Positions 33,450 through 42,782 of a DNA stretch of 64,000 nt are shown here, piece by piece. Made by a program: the position numbers and the translations under genes. Numbering within the stretch: position 1 is the stretch's first letter; every line of letters starts with the position of its first letter. The notes under the pieces are model-generated. The model did no database searches and had not been told where the DNA came from. It worked only from the letters and a program-made list of their open reading frames with translations. Source of the stretch: Tritrichomonas musculus (Eukaryota > Parabasalia > Tritrichomonadida > Tritrichomonadidae). The DNA lies in the NCBI GenBank assembly GCA_039105265.1, contig JAPFFF010000072.1, positions 1-64,000 on the forward strand. The letters run 5' to 3'.

Positions 33450-35393
33450 ATGACATACCAAAACGCTCAAGCTAAGAACACAGGTAACAATGAAGGAGAC
33501 GTTCTTTCTTTCTTCCAGAATAAGATGCGTAATCTGATACAACGCAACGGTGGGGATAATTCATTTTCGTTTGTGATGGAAGAGTTTACCAATAAGGATG
33601 CACCAATGCCAGTAGGAACAAAAACGAGAATAAAATTGACCCATACAGGCCATACAATAACACAAATAGAGAAATCATTCAGCACCATCCTTCTGGACTT
33701 CAGTATTAAGTTATCAGAAAAGATTGACGTTTCTGCAGACACTAACGGCATAATGAAATTATTTGTTGGATTCAAGAACGCGGTAGAGTTCTATGAAGAC
33801 TGTAGATTCTGGATTAACGGCAAACTATTAGATTCATACAGGCAAGATGAATTACAGCGCGAATCTTTCGCCTATAACAGCATTAAACCAAGAGACGCTA
33901 AAGCAACATCCAAGTTCTCTCACAGCACCTGGGAAAATGTATCACAATATAGCCCATCAGTCTGTGGCTGTTACGTTGACCTCAAAGATATTGCTGACGG
34001 GCAAATACATAAGCTTACTATAGAGTTGACCATTCCATTTATCGACCAGCTTGCATTACAGGCATGGCAATTGTACCCTAATGCCATTTGCGGTGAAATA
34101 GAGGAAGAAGTAAAGACATCATTAAGAGCAATGGTATGGACACAAGTTAACCCAAATATCGTCAAGGAAACATTACAGTTCCTAGAGGATAAAGAAATAG
34201 ATGAACAAATGCCAGCAGTAATACCAATAACAAGGAAGTTCACTCAGGTTGGCCTTCCATCTACAATCGTTACACACTATTCAGGCTCGCCAGCACCTAA
34301 ACAAGAGCTAACAATTAAGTATCAACGAATGCATGCAGGCAAGCCATACACTGATACAGTTCCAGAAGGCGGTGAAGCTCAACAAATGAGAAAAGATACG
34401 CATAACGATGAAGCAGAACCAATAGTAATACATTTTACCTACACAGATGAAGAATATGAGAAGTATGGTGTCCGTAAAGAAGATTCCAATAAAGCATGGT
34501 TCGCTGAAGAAGTCGCTGCTTCCAATCCTGATTATATCCTTAATGCAGGCGATACAGTAAAACTTCTAGATAATAACCTTAAGGGCGCACTACTTGTTTC
34601 ATCGAAGAAAGCAGACAACATTAACCTTAAGGTCGGTAAAGTTGTGTTAGATGTTGTTGGTGGAACTATACAATTAGGCAGAAGCAATCTTGCTGGATTC
34701 GGGCTCAAACCAGATGTATATAAAGGCCTCGTCAGAGAACTGCAAACACCATTATTGATACCATCACAGGAACTCACAAGAGAAATATTTGAGGGCACAG
34801 CAAAGGTAAACGGATTAGAAATCAGTAAGAGCATTCCATTACGCAACGCTACGAATATCACAATGATGTTCCCTAAGAGCCCTGCAGATATAACATGCTT
34901 CGAGAATATAATGTACCAGAATGTGCAATTGGTGGTTAATAAGAGAACCTATCCGGATACAGAATTCCAGAGCACCTGTGGAGCTCGCTTCTACCAACAT
35001 CAATTAATCGCTAACGAATTAGATGGAGCATTAGAGGCAACACAAGAGTTCGAAGACAGCTTTACTCAACCGCTAAACGACCCTGTTACCGGTAAGAGAT
35101 ACACTAACTGCAGAAGTGACGGAACATCATTTGGTATTAACTTCCAGCTCGAACGAAGCAATGCAGGCTACGTCTTTGATGGCATTGACACAGGCAGTAA
35201 TTCCATTACAGTAACCTTCAGAGGCCAACCATTATATCGCGGTATGGATGATACATATTTCATTCCAGTACCTGAATTGCCACAAATCCACCCACCAAGC
35301 CCAGAAGCATGGATTTGCTCTGATACTTACTTTACCTGGTCTGTAAATGGTGTCGATTATTATCCAGCAGGTGTTCCATCCGGGTACGAATGA
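33450..35393 (+). CDS. Probable Maverick major capsid protein (double jelly-roll)
   Basis: A 647-residue, beta-rich protein without membrane segments or coiled coil, of the size usual for Polinton major capsid proteins. The N-terminal half includes strand-like segments and a loop (FYEDCRFWINGKLLDSYRQD), then VDLKDIADGQIHKLTIELTIPFI. Alternating charged/hydrophobic strands continue to a C-terminal GTSFGINFQLERSNAG and VTFRGQPLYRGM. Gene order (ATPase, small proteins, this gene, fibre) suits a capsid module. I cannot see a sequence motif that proves the fold, so the call rests on length, composition and position. Intact. Confidence 0.7.
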   Translation: MTYQNAQAKNTGNNEGDVLSFFQNKMRNLIQRNGGDNSFSFVMEEFTNKDAPMPVGTKTRIKLTHTGHTITQIEKSFSTILLDFSIKLSEKIDVSADTNGIMKLFVGFKNAVEFYEDCRFWINGKLLDSYRQDELQRESFAYNSIKPRDAKATSKFSHSTWENVSQYSPSVCGCYVDLKDIADGQIHKLTIELTIPFIDQLALQAWQLYPNAICGEIEEEVKTSLRAMVWTQVNPNIVKETLQFLEDKEIDEQMPAVIPITRKFTQVGLPSTIVTHYSGSPAPKQELTIKYQRMHAGKPYTDTVPEGGEAQQMRKDTHNDEAEPIVIHFTYTDEEYEKYGVRKEDSNKAWFAEEVAASNPDYILNAGDTVKLLDNNLKGALLVSSKKADNINLKVGKVVLDVVGGTIQLGRSNLAGFGLKPDVYKGLVRELQTPLLIPSQELTREIFEGTAKVNGLEISKSIPLRNATNITMMFPKSPADITCFENIMYQNVQLVVNKRTYPDTEFQSTCGARFYQHQLIANELDGALEATQEFEDSFTQPLNDPVTGKRYTNCRSDGTSFGINFQLERSNAGYVFDGIDTGSNSITVTFRGQPLYRGMDDTYFIPVPELPQIHPPSPEAWICSDTYFTWSVNGVDYYPAGVPSGYE

Positions 35394-35398
35394 GCTTT

Positions 35399-35445
35399 AG
35401 CGAATGCGGTGAGTCTCTACGAGCCGAGTAAGAGTGAAACAGAAA
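35399..35445. repeat. GC-rich intergenic word, copy 1 (GCGGTGAGTCTCT family)
   Basis: GCGGTGAGTCTCTACGAGCC follows the capsid stop codon. A close copy, GCGGTGAGTCTCTGACGAGCC with one extra base, lies at 41373-41393. Confidence 0.7.
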
Positions 35446-35502
35446 TGAATACGATTGATTTCATTTAAACGAATTTAATTTTTTTTACTGGGAAAAAGGG
35501 AG

Positions 35503-35892
35503 ATGCCTCAATTCATGTCAGTAACGAAATTCGTTGAGTACATCAAGAAGACAAAAAGGCTCAACGTAAATGAAGCAACATTGTACTTCCAGGCCAAAGA
35601 TACATTCACTAACAGGTTCGGCAATGCATGCATCAAGCCTGTATACATAATCCTACAAGGTTACGCCGACAAGAAATACATTACACACGAAACAATAATG
35701 AACGATTTAGGTGGATTAATAATAACATTCACTGAGAGCAAAACGAAAACATTACCACCAACCAATGAGGATAATCTTTACACGATGACAATAGAGTTCA
35801 CACAGAAGATGTATAATGGAATACAGTACTACCCAGTAAAGGTCAGTAAAGAGCCTGAGAATGACCCTAGGGCTTTGGAAGGAATGAAATGA
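35503..35892 (+). CDS. Maverick small protein, unknown (129 aa)
   Basis: A 129-residue protein between the capsid and fibre genes. The N-terminal helix (SVTKFVEYIKKTKRLNVNE) is followed by alternating strand-like segments (IKPVYIILQGY, GGLIITFTES, YTMTIEFTQKMY). The leader ACTGGGAAAAAGGGAGATG carries the shared start motif. Context suggests a minor virion component, and a small jelly-roll is possible, but I recognise no family. Confidence 0.65.
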   Translation: MPQFMSVTKFVEYIKKTKRLNVNEATLYFQAKDTFTNRFGNACIKPVYIILQGYADKKYITHETIMNDLGGLIITFTESKTKTLPPTNEDNLYTMTIEFTQKMYNGIQYYPVKVSKEPENDPRALEGMK

Positions 35893-35961
35893 CTGACAAT
35901 GACGTTGATGTAGCAAAACAGATTATACAGTAACGCCGTAAACAATTTTTTTGTTGCACAA

Positions 35962-36294
35962 ATGGTAAAAACATACTTTATCACTAAAGCAAACAATAAC
36001 GAACTACCACCAGAGTTCTGCAATTCACTTAACCAGAGATACATCTCATTTCAGTACTGTAGAGCTACATGTGAAGGATACCTGGATGGCGAAACAGAAG
36101 TTCATTGCAGTTTCATTCAGAGAGACAATTACTGTGATAGTTTAGTGTGGTACGCTAATCTTTTACCACCAGATGATAACAGAAAATATGAATATATAGG
36201 CACTAAAAGGAACTTCAGAGTGTGGTTTACTGACCCGAACGGGAATGAGATAACGCCCGATAATTTTACTTTATTCCTGAAGTTAGAGTTTTGA
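35962..36294 (+). CDS. Maverick small beta-rich protein (110 aa), candidate vertex/minor capsid
   Basis: A 110-residue protein with four cysteines (FCNSLN, YCRATC, HCSF, YCDS). Its strand-rich C-terminus reads FRVWFTDPNGNEIT then NFTLFLKLEF, a hairpin pattern often seen at the end of single jelly-roll proteins. It lies in the same-strand virion block 69 bases after the previous gene. The capsid-vertex role is an inference from size, strand content and neighbours only. Confidence 0.6.
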   Translation: MVKTYFITKANNNELPPEFCNSLNQRYISFQYCRATCEGYLDGETEVHCSFIQRDNYCDSLVWYANLLPPDDNRKYEYIGTKRNFRVWFTDPNGNEITPDNFTLFLKLEF

Positions 36295-36365
36295 ATGGCA
36301 AATCAGACAGCACTAATAATTTTTGCCGAAAGCTAAATTTTATTTTTGCCTAAAAGCATAAACTG

Positions 36366-39300
36366 ATGACTGCAATAATAACCAAATCTAATGCCAGAAA
36401 CGGAGCCTTTGTAATGAAAGGTTCAGGCCAATTCGACAGCTTAACAGTAAACGGAGAATTGACCGTAAAGGGAACAAACATTCTAGATGCAATAAATGAC
36501 CATGAAGGAAGAATAAAGGTACTAGAAGAGAATCCAGTAAAGCCAGATGGAGAAACATCACTGCAATACGAAGATGGTCTTGATGAATTCATTATAGACA
36601 AAAATAGTCTATCACAGACGCAATCAGGTGATTATTATGAACTAGAGATTAAAGGTGACTTTACAGGCTACACAGGAGATTTATTCGAGGTGATTCTTCC
36701 ATCATACATCAGTAAAGAGACTGCTATAATAAGTTGCAACAAAGGCACATTCAGCAACCCAGTAATAGCCGACACTATAACATACAGAGAAGACTCGGCA
36801 GCAAAGATAATAATGAGCATTAATAATAGCCCACTACAGCTATTCACTTCTGGTTCACTCAGAATAAACTTCATCGGCAAACAGAAAACGCTCTCAACAG
36901 TAGCAAACCTGAAGTGCAACCAGGTAGAGGCAGAGAATTGCTTTAAGCTCTATCGTTCACCCCTTCCAGACTTCTATGAGATGAAATCATTCGGAGAAAC
37001 GGGCACTGGTGAATATTATGCTGACTGGGGATATAAACCAGGCTCTGAAGAGTTTGATGCATTGATTGAAGGGCAAACATTTGAGTTTCACGACCAAGCA
37101 TTCGGTACCGACTATAAAATGACTAAACAGAATGGTAAATGGGTAGGAAATAATTACTGCTATAACATTCCACTGAAGACAACAAGGAAGAATCCAGGCT
37201 CACATGAAGTAGCGTTTATAGCCATCAAGAAGAACGAAGCGAATAGAAATGTATTGCATTTACTGATTGACTATACAGGCACCGGAAATGCACTGCAATT
37301 ACTGGCTGATAAGGGAATGCTCATAGCAAAAGATAATTGCACAATAAAGACATACAAAGAAGATGATGATGCATGGAGAGCTTACTTGTATCCAGTAAAA
37401 GATTTCGCTGACTGCTCATATACAGCAACACTAAAGTATCTCGATAAGGAATATGACGTAAAAGTTGACTTCGAGTATAAATCATCAGGATTGAACAACT
37501 ACAAGCTCCAGTCAGATAACTACTTTGAGCATTTAGAGTATCATTACAGCTCCACTATAGAACATACAGACCCTGACGGACAACCAATGGACGGTCTTGT
37601 TATATTCATGCCATCCAATAACGACCTGATATTTACTATATCTGATGTAGACTACGAAGAAGGAACGAACACATTTGAGTTTCTGGCCGGCTCTGGTTAC
37701 TATACGGTATCGCCAAGGCCTGAATCTTGCACAACATTGTACACCAACTACAACATACAGACAACAGGAATAGTCATAGGAGAGAACATAGAAAGCCACG
37801 TATTTGTGCTGAATTCATTAGGCAATACAGTAGACATAGCAGTGAACCATATCAGCAGCTTACAGGATGCATGCAAGAAGCTACAGGATGAAATAGATAA
37901 CTTCAAGCCTAAAACTACCTGGTTCGATATAGTCAGAGATGTTATCAGTATCGGCAACTTCATAATGAACTTTGCGAATCCTGTAGGGCTACCAATGACG
38001 ATAGCTAATGGAGCAATAAGGTCTATTAAAGGTATCTCTATGGCTGCTAACGAAGCAAAAGGTGTGGAGCTCGAACTGGAAGAAATAATCCCTCATACGG
38101 AATTCTTATCGGCAACAGATGTGAATCGTACAGATGAACTGCAACTGGTAAACACAGAAGAAATCATTCCAGGTGAACAATATGTACATAAATACTTCTG
38201 TAACGGTATAGCTGAAGGATGGAAGATACAGATTAGCGTTGAAGGCTCTGAATGTGAATACGTTATGGGCAATGATAGAGAACTAACATGCAGCTCAGAA
38301 GAGAGCTATCAGGGAACAATTAAGGTCGAATACGAATATCCTTACCTGCTCATTTGTAGCCCCAAACAAGCAGCAACAGTAAAGCTCATTAGAGAATACG
38401 GAAAGAGACCTGTACTGGGCATGGGTGAAGAACTTACAGACAAACAAGTACTGACAGCAAAGGCAACAATGGAGCTCATTAACAAACACCAGAGCAAACT
38501 GAAAGGTGAAACTAATGAATCATTTACAGTTGCTTTACAGCCATATGCTAGGAAAATAGACTTAATAGATTACACATATGAAATGACCACAGATAGTAAT
38601 TCATACGGTAGCTTTAAGTTAACATTAAATAATCCACCACCGAGCTTCAAGGTTCGTTTATGGTTTCATTGGGACCCTGTAGACCCAACACTGCAAACTA
38701 AAACGTATGTAAATCTTGATATTGTCGATAACGTTATCGTCAAGTATGACTTCGAGTATATGATATATAACGAATTAGGTGGTGGAGCAAATTTATTAGG
38801 TAATATTGCATTAACCAGCCCAAGTGGAGTTCCAACGCCTATATTTGAAGGCAGCGGTGCTGAGATGAGATTAAATGCTACATATGAGAATAACATTATA
38901 TTATTACCATGGAGGCATGTTAGAGCAAGACAGAAATATTATCACAAAATATTTATATTCAAGCATGACGAAAACGATATCATCTATACCGATAGAGTAG
39001 CATATGAAAGTGATTTAGATACACTGAAGGCAACCATTCCGACAATCCCTGATAATCTCGTTACAGATGAATCATTAACGACTACACTACAGGATTACAA
39101 GCAAAGCTTGCAGGCATCTTTAGATGCTTATGCATTGAAGACAGATATACCAACACTACCAGAGAATATAGTTACAGATGAATCATTAACGACTACACTA
39201 CAGGATTATGCTTTAACGACTTCATTACCTGATATGTCATTGTATGCATTGAAGACAGATATACCAACACTACCAGAAAACAACGTTACAGAAGAATCAT

Positions 39301-39848
39301 TAGCGACTGCATTACAACCATATGCAATGAAATCAGATTGTGACGCGAAATATCCCAGTATTGATAACTTCAAGGTGCCAACAGAAGAAAACATAACATA
39401 TATGTATACAAGAAATAAATCATCGTATAGTAATCTGATACCTCATACATTCTCGTTCGGGGCCTTGAGGCCAACAAAAGTAAAAGCAAGATTGTACTTC
39501 AAGGTAATGATAAATGATTCGTTATCGACTAAATCTCTATATATGGAATTCGAGGGCGATTGTCCCGATTCTGGGTTCAATTATGTATATGGTTTCGGCG
39601 TAAACAATCCTGATATATTCCAAGATGGAACATTTGATGATGGCACAACATGGGCCGACTATTATTCAGACCCGAACCACAAGAATTATTTCGTAGGAAT
39701 ACAGAATTTCTGGTTGCTCATCCAAACACCCACTGCTATATACTTCGATGAAGCAAATGAAGGCAATTATATTATATCAATAGCGGATAAATATGTTTAC
39801 ACACCAGACATAGTAGTATGCATTGAAGACAGATATGCATTTGGTTAA
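36366..39848 (+). CDS. Long fibre-like virion protein (1160 aa)
   Basis: The N-terminus (GSGQFDSLTVNGELTVKG, then a short coiled coil INDHEGRIKVLEEN) resembles trimeric tail or spike fibres. Beta-rich domains fill the middle. Residues about 885-995 hold repeats of YALKTDIPTLPEN and VTDESLTTTLQDYA, a fibre-shaft pattern also seen in phage tail fibres. The C-terminal 170 residues form a probable receptor-binding tip (SFGALRPTKVKARLYF). The leader contains TTTTTGCCTAAAAGCATAAACTG before the ATG. The last codons (VVCIEDRYAFG) lie in a 20-base word that also occurs twice in the shaft repeats but in a different frame, so the 3' end looks recombined. Host attachment is inferred. Confidence 0.75.
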   Translation: MTAIITKSNARNGAFVMKGSGQFDSLTVNGELTVKGTNILDAINDHEGRIKVLEENPVKPDGETSLQYEDGLDEFIIDKNSLSQTQSGDYYELEIKGDFTGYTGDLFEVILPSYISKETAIISCNKGTFSNPVIADTITYREDSAAKIIMSINNSPLQLFTSGSLRINFIGKQKTLSTVANLKCNQVEAENCFKLYRSPLPDFYEMKSFGETGTGEYYADWGYKPGSEEFDALIEGQTFEFHDQAFGTDYKMTKQNGKWVGNNYCYNIPLKTTRKNPGSHEVAFIAIKKNEANRNVLHLLIDYTGTGNALQLLADKGMLIAKDNCTIKTYKEDDDAWRAYLYPVKDFADCSYTATLKYLDKEYDVKVDFEYKSSGLNNYKLQSDNYFEHLEYHYSSTIEHTDPDGQPMDGLVIFMPSNNDLIFTISDVDYEEGTNTFEFLAGSGYYTVSPRPESCTTLYTNYNIQTTGIVIGENIESHVFVLNSLGNTVDIAVNHISSLQDACKKLQDEIDNFKPKTTWFDIVRDVISIGNFIMNFANPVGLPMTIANGAIRSIKGISMAANEAKGVELELEEIIPHTEFLSATDVNRTDELQLVNTEEIIPGEQYVHKYFCNGIAEGWKIQISVEGSECEYVMGNDRELTCSSEESYQGTIKVEYEYPYLLICSPKQAATVKLIREYGKRPVLGMGEELTDKQVLTAKATMELINKHQSKLKGETNESFTVALQPYARKIDLIDYTYEMTTDSNSYGSFKLTLNNPPPSFKVRLWFHWDPVDPTLQTKTYVNLDIVDNVIVKYDFEYMIYNELGGGANLLGNIALTSPSGVPTPIFEGSGAEMRLNATYENNIILLPWRHVRARQKYYHKIFIFKHDENDIIYTDRVAYESDLDTLKATIPTIPDNLVTDESLTTTLQDYKQSLQASLDAYALKTDIPTLPENIVTDESLTTTLQDYALTTSLPDMSLYALKTDIPTLPENNVTEESLATALQPYAMKSDCDAKYPSIDNFKVPTEENITYMYTRNKSSYSNLIPHTFSFGALRPTKVKARLYFKVMINDSLSTKSLYMEFEGDCPDSGFNYVYGFGVNNPDIFQDGTFDDGTTWADYYSDPNHKNYFVGIQNFWLLIQTPTAIYFDEANEGNYIISIADKYVYTPDIVVCIEDRYAFG

Positions 39849-40178
39849 TGAATCTGCACTGAGTACCGCGTTGAACGATTATGCCCAGATATTGCTATTG
39901 ATCAAGTGAGCGATATCCCAGAGATTATTGAGGGGCAAACAACAATTCAATTCGCAATCGTCAATAATACAATTCCTGATTTAGATTACAACACATATCA
40001 TGAACTGATTGAGCAATATGGGTTGGATATTGTATCATCAGACAGTTTACTATACGGCCCATTATGTTCACGCATAGACTATTCGTACAATGACGATGAT
40101 GATAATCAACCATCTCAGATACTGCGTATCGACGGAAGTAGTTCTGGTCTTGGATTCTGTATCAAAGCCATGTATTAA
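39817..40178 (+). pseudogene. Orphan fibre 3' cassette 1
   Basis: Starting in the shared word at 39817-39836, another frame reads VNESALSTALNDYA, a shaft repeat, and ends at a TGA near 39908. A second frame to 40178 reads TTIQFAIVNNTIPDLDY and DGSSSGLGFCIKAMY, like a tip domain. Its only upstream start codon is a GTG. The pieces look like an alternative fibre end left behind the active gene after recombination. Confidence 0.6.
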
Positions 40179-40791
40179 TCAATCCAGGACCACTGGTGAA
40201 ACACCAGAAATATTATCATGTTCAATAACCAAAACTATCGAACCAACAGACAAAAACGCTTATTCAGCTAGATATGTGTCGAACACTTATGCTTTGACAA
40301 CAGAGTTGGCTCTTGCTATTGAGCAAGTGAAATCATATGTTGATGAACTTCACGCAACAACAAACGCTACCATCACTCATTACTGCCCTATAGAAGCTGG
40401 TGAAGAAATATCAGATTACAAGATTGGTAAACCTGTATATCTATCAGGACATGTATATAAGTACGATACAGAAGCTAAACGATTCATTAGCAGCGCCATT
40501 ACTGATAGCACTGATTGTATCTGTTCAGTTATTGTTGATGGAACCTGGAAGGAATTCGTTGGTGTCATTACTAGCGTCGATGAAGAAAACGGATGTATAA
40601 CCTTTGCGACCCATGGTGACTATTTATTCTATGTTGATGATGCAAACGTGTACCAGATTGGCGATGTAATACTCTATGATGGAAGAATCCTGGATGAAGA
40701 TTATGCACTCACATTGAAGATACAACAGAGCATAGTAGGGAAAGTAAGCGGAAAAATAAACGAACATTATTTAGCTGTGTTCAAGGCCTGA
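40090..40791 (+). CDS. Fibre-tip-like cassette 2
   Basis: The open frame of 233 codons overlaps the end of cassette 1. From about residue 55 it reads like a fibre end: YSARYVSNTYALTTELALA, a shaft-type helix, then KPVYLSGHVYKYDTEAKRF and a strand-rich tail ending YLAVFKA. The first 40 residues overlap the other cassette and are unlikely to be native. There is no shared start motif before the ATG, so it may be a silent tip rather than an independent gene. Confidence 0.5.
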   Translation: MTMMIINHLRYCVSTEVVLVLDSVSKPCINQSRTTGETPEILSCSITKTIEPTDKNAYSARYVSNTYALTTELALAIEQVKSYVDELHATTNATITHYCPIEAGEEISDYKIGKPVYLSGHVYKYDTEAKRFISSAITDSTDCICSVIVDGTWKEFVGVITSVDEENGCITFATHGDYLFYVDDANVYQIGDVILYDGRILDEDYALTLKIQQSIVGKVSGKINEHYLAVFKA

Positions 40792-40937
40792 ATCAATTCC
40801 ATTACAGCCTTAATTTTGTTTTTAATGCTCAATAAACGATTCTCTATGTCGTTAACGTCTCTCTCTATTTCTTCTGCTAGGATGTCTATGTTGTGTTGTA
40901 TATTAGTGTGGTAGTATTGCTTTACCTTACCAGACAT
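40767..40937 (-). CDS. Small Maverick coiled-coil protein (56 aa)
   Basis: The start is set at ATG 40937, directly after TTTTTTTATTGCCAGAAAA, the element's leader motif. The protein is mostly one long helix (IQHNIDILAEEIERDVND, LLSIKNKIKAVMEL). Its end overlaps the 3' end of the convergent cassette by 25 bases. Function unknown. Confidence 0.6.
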   Translation of the reverse strand: MSGKVKQYYHTNIQHNIDILAEEIERDVNDIENRLLSIKNKIKAVMELIQALNTAK

Positions 40938-41014
40938 TTTTCTGGCAATAAAAAAATTAGTTTTTCGCAGGGAGAGCACAGCTTCAGTGAAATGCCGGCT
41001 TTGCAGTCTTGAGC

Positions 41015-41323
41015 CTACACAGTAAACTTTAGGCTCAAGCCATATTTAATGAATTCGGTATAGATATCGTTATAGCAATACTTTAACTCTTCTGTACGGC
41101 CATCCTTAGTGACAAGTATTTTGTCTATCTTTATCAGCTTTGCAGTAGAAGCAGAGCATGACCGAAGGGCTTGCGACCGATGGGAGCACCCACAACCAAC
41201 TTCATAGTCATCCAGAACGAAATCTACTTTATCGCATTCTGTTAGTAGCTTTATCATGCTCATTAATGTACCACTCTTACATACTACATAAGAGTTTACT
41301 TTTAGTGGATTCTCAGAGTACAT
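41015..41323 (-). CDS. Maverick small protein interrupted by GC-rich word
   Basis: The open frame extends to a GTG at 41371, but the first ATG is at 41323. The reading frame looks coherent upstream of that (KKNRFLELLVEM), so the 5' end may be truncated. A GC-rich 40-base word (41153-41196), repeated near 47903, lies inside the gene and encodes CGCSHRSQALRSCS between two normal-looking segments. It therefore looks like an in-frame insertion. The C-terminal part reads KIDKILVTKDGRTEELKYC. No family recognised. Confidence 0.5.
   Translation of the reverse strand: MYSENPLKVNSYVVCKSGTLMSMIKLLTECDKVDFVLDDYEVGCGCSHRSQALRSCSASTAKLIKIDKILVTKDGRTEELKYCYNDIYTEFIKYGLSLKFTV
41153..41196. repeat. GC-rich word, copy 1 (GAGCATGACCGAAGG family)
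   Basis: Core GAGCATGACCGAAGGGCTTG, then CGACCGATGGGAGCA. A second copy with a few changes lies at 47905-47945, beside the integrase start. Confidence 0.75.
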
Positions 41324-41372
41324 CTCAACGAGCAACTCCAGGAACCTATTTTTCTTCTCTAATGAATGCACC

Positions 41373-41393
41373 AGCGGTGAGTCTCTGACGAGC
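41373..41393. repeat. GC-rich intergenic word, copy 2 (GCGGTGAGTCTCT family)
   Basis: Matches the copy after the capsid gene (from 35405) apart from one inserted G and small changes at the ends. Confidence 0.7.
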
Positions 41394-41398
41394 CTAGT

Positions 41399-41709
41399 TC
41401 AGCGCCTAAATCTGCTATACCGCGGTCCTGCGCCAACAGGGTAGGACTGTTTGTTACTGCTGCTGATGGATACTGTAAACTCTCCGGAGTCGTCATGTGT
41501 ATGTAAAGCCTGACCAGCCGGTAACGAATCCTGTGGCTGGTTGGCTTGAGTAAAATTTACCTTTGGCTGGTTGCTGCTTGAGTAAAATCTACGTTGCCAG
41601 GAACTGGTTGCTGCCGTGGCGTTATCTTTATGTTAACATTAGTGTTTTGCTCTTGCTTTATCGTATTGTCTGTTTCACTGCTTAGTATTCTTGCTGCTCT
41701 TAGAGTCAT
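41399..41709 (-). pseudogene. Small Maverick gene, frameshifted
   Basis: From ATG 41709 one frame reads MTLRAARILSSETDNTIKQ and stops after VDFTQAATSQR. In the next frame the same theme continues as NQPKVNFTQANQPQDSLPAG, HTHDDSGEFTVSI, and ends SYPVGAGPRYSRFRR with TGA at 41399. The two FTQA..NQP segments look like a short internal duplication near which the frame broke. It is divergent from the MAFGSWFK gene with a 38-base shared promoter space. The intact form would be about 105 residues. Function unknown. Confidence 0.6.
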
Positions 41710-41747
41710 TTTATTGCACACAAAAATGTATTTTCTATACGGCTAAA

Positions 41748-41969
41748 ATGGCTTTTGGGAGCTGGTTCAAGCAGATAAAAGATGCAGCAAAGGACTTCGT
41801 TAATGGATTCAAGTATGGATGGAATAAAACGAAATCAATAATAGATAAAATACCACTGGTCAATCAAGTATCAAAGATGTTACCCAAATTCGATAACTCA
41901 AAGAATCCTGCACTGGAATATTTTGGCTCGGATGGGTACTATACAGCTCCAACAAAGAATCATGGGTGA
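41748..41969 (+). CDS. Small amphipathic protein, second MAFGSWFK paralogue
   Basis: A 73-residue protein beginning MAFGSWFKQIKDAAKD, matching the first eight residues and helix character of the gene at 33083-33364. The centre is a basic amphipathic helix (WNKTKSIIDKIPLVNQVSKM), and the tail is tyrosine-containing (YFGSDGYYTAPTKNHG). The GGCTAAAATG leader motif fixes the start; an upstream in-frame TTG was rejected. Two paralogues in one element suggest related but distinct virion roles. Confidence 0.72.
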   Translation: MAFGSWFKQIKDAAKDFVNGFKYGWNKTKSIIDKIPLVNQVSKMLPKFDNSKNPALEYFGSDGYYTAPTKNHG

Positions 41970-42782
41970 GAATAAATGCGATATTCGGAATCTACGCCCG
42001 AATATACTATATGTTTGCTACGGCGACTTTGCATGAATCTCTATTTTTCTGTTTACGTTAACCAGTAATGTTATTACGTTAACTATACATAGAAGAACAA
42101 TAACGAGCAATATAGAAACATTAACGGACAATAATATATACATAACGGATTACTCTATTATGTTAACCAGATAAAGAAAAACAATAACGGGCAAAATAGA
42201 AACAGTAACGGTTTTTCTTGTATGAGACAAGTATAGAAAATTGAATGGTTCTCCCAGACAAGAGACGATTGACAAGAATGTGGTTATATTTATTACTTAA
42301 ACGAATATGTACGTTAAGGTGACCGTTTACCACGACGACCGTTTACCACGACGACCGTTTATTTTGGCGACCGTTTACTGGCGACCGTTAAGACCATATT
42401 TTTCACATCACATTTCCGCTATTATTTCCCATTAATTTTGCTTCGATTTTTATCCTATCGTATCTCGATAAGTATTCAACATTGAAAGCCCGTTCCTTCA
42501 CCATTATGTAGCACACGTTACGGAGAATCAGATATGCTATATGTTTTGTCTGCAGTATAGAACTGTTGCAGAATAACATTTAATATAAAACACTAGAAAT
42601 TCGTTACAACACTTCCGGTAACTAACAGTGAAAAATAGCCTGTTGCCAAAAATAGCGATTTTCCGTATATAGAAACTGATAGATTGCTAAGAAGTAATAT
42701 ATGAATGTTCGTGAGGGATGCCGAGAAAAAACGCAATATCTCGAATGTAAATAAAAACAAAATTTTTTTTCGGGTAAAATAG
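41970..42782. promoter_or_regulatory. Repeat-rich non-coding region before PolB (TAACGG and GACCGTTTA clusters)
   Basis: This is the largest non-coding gap in the element. It contains TAACG(G) at 42101, 42122, 42143, 42185 and 42206 and the reverse, CGTTA, at 42056, 42077, 42312 and 42386. A 32-base unit at 42096-42127 recurs with few changes at 42180-42211. GACCGTTTA is repeated at 42321, 42337, 42353 and 42369, and a shortened copy at 42383, spaced 14-16 bases. TAACGG matches the Myb-type core (C/T)AAC(G/T)G. The region could be a regulatory array for PolB or a replication/packaging signal. Confidence 0.6.

Noticed and set aside
36668..38896. Minus-strand frames under the fibre gene
   Set aside because: Shadows of the long plus-strand frame without leader motifs.
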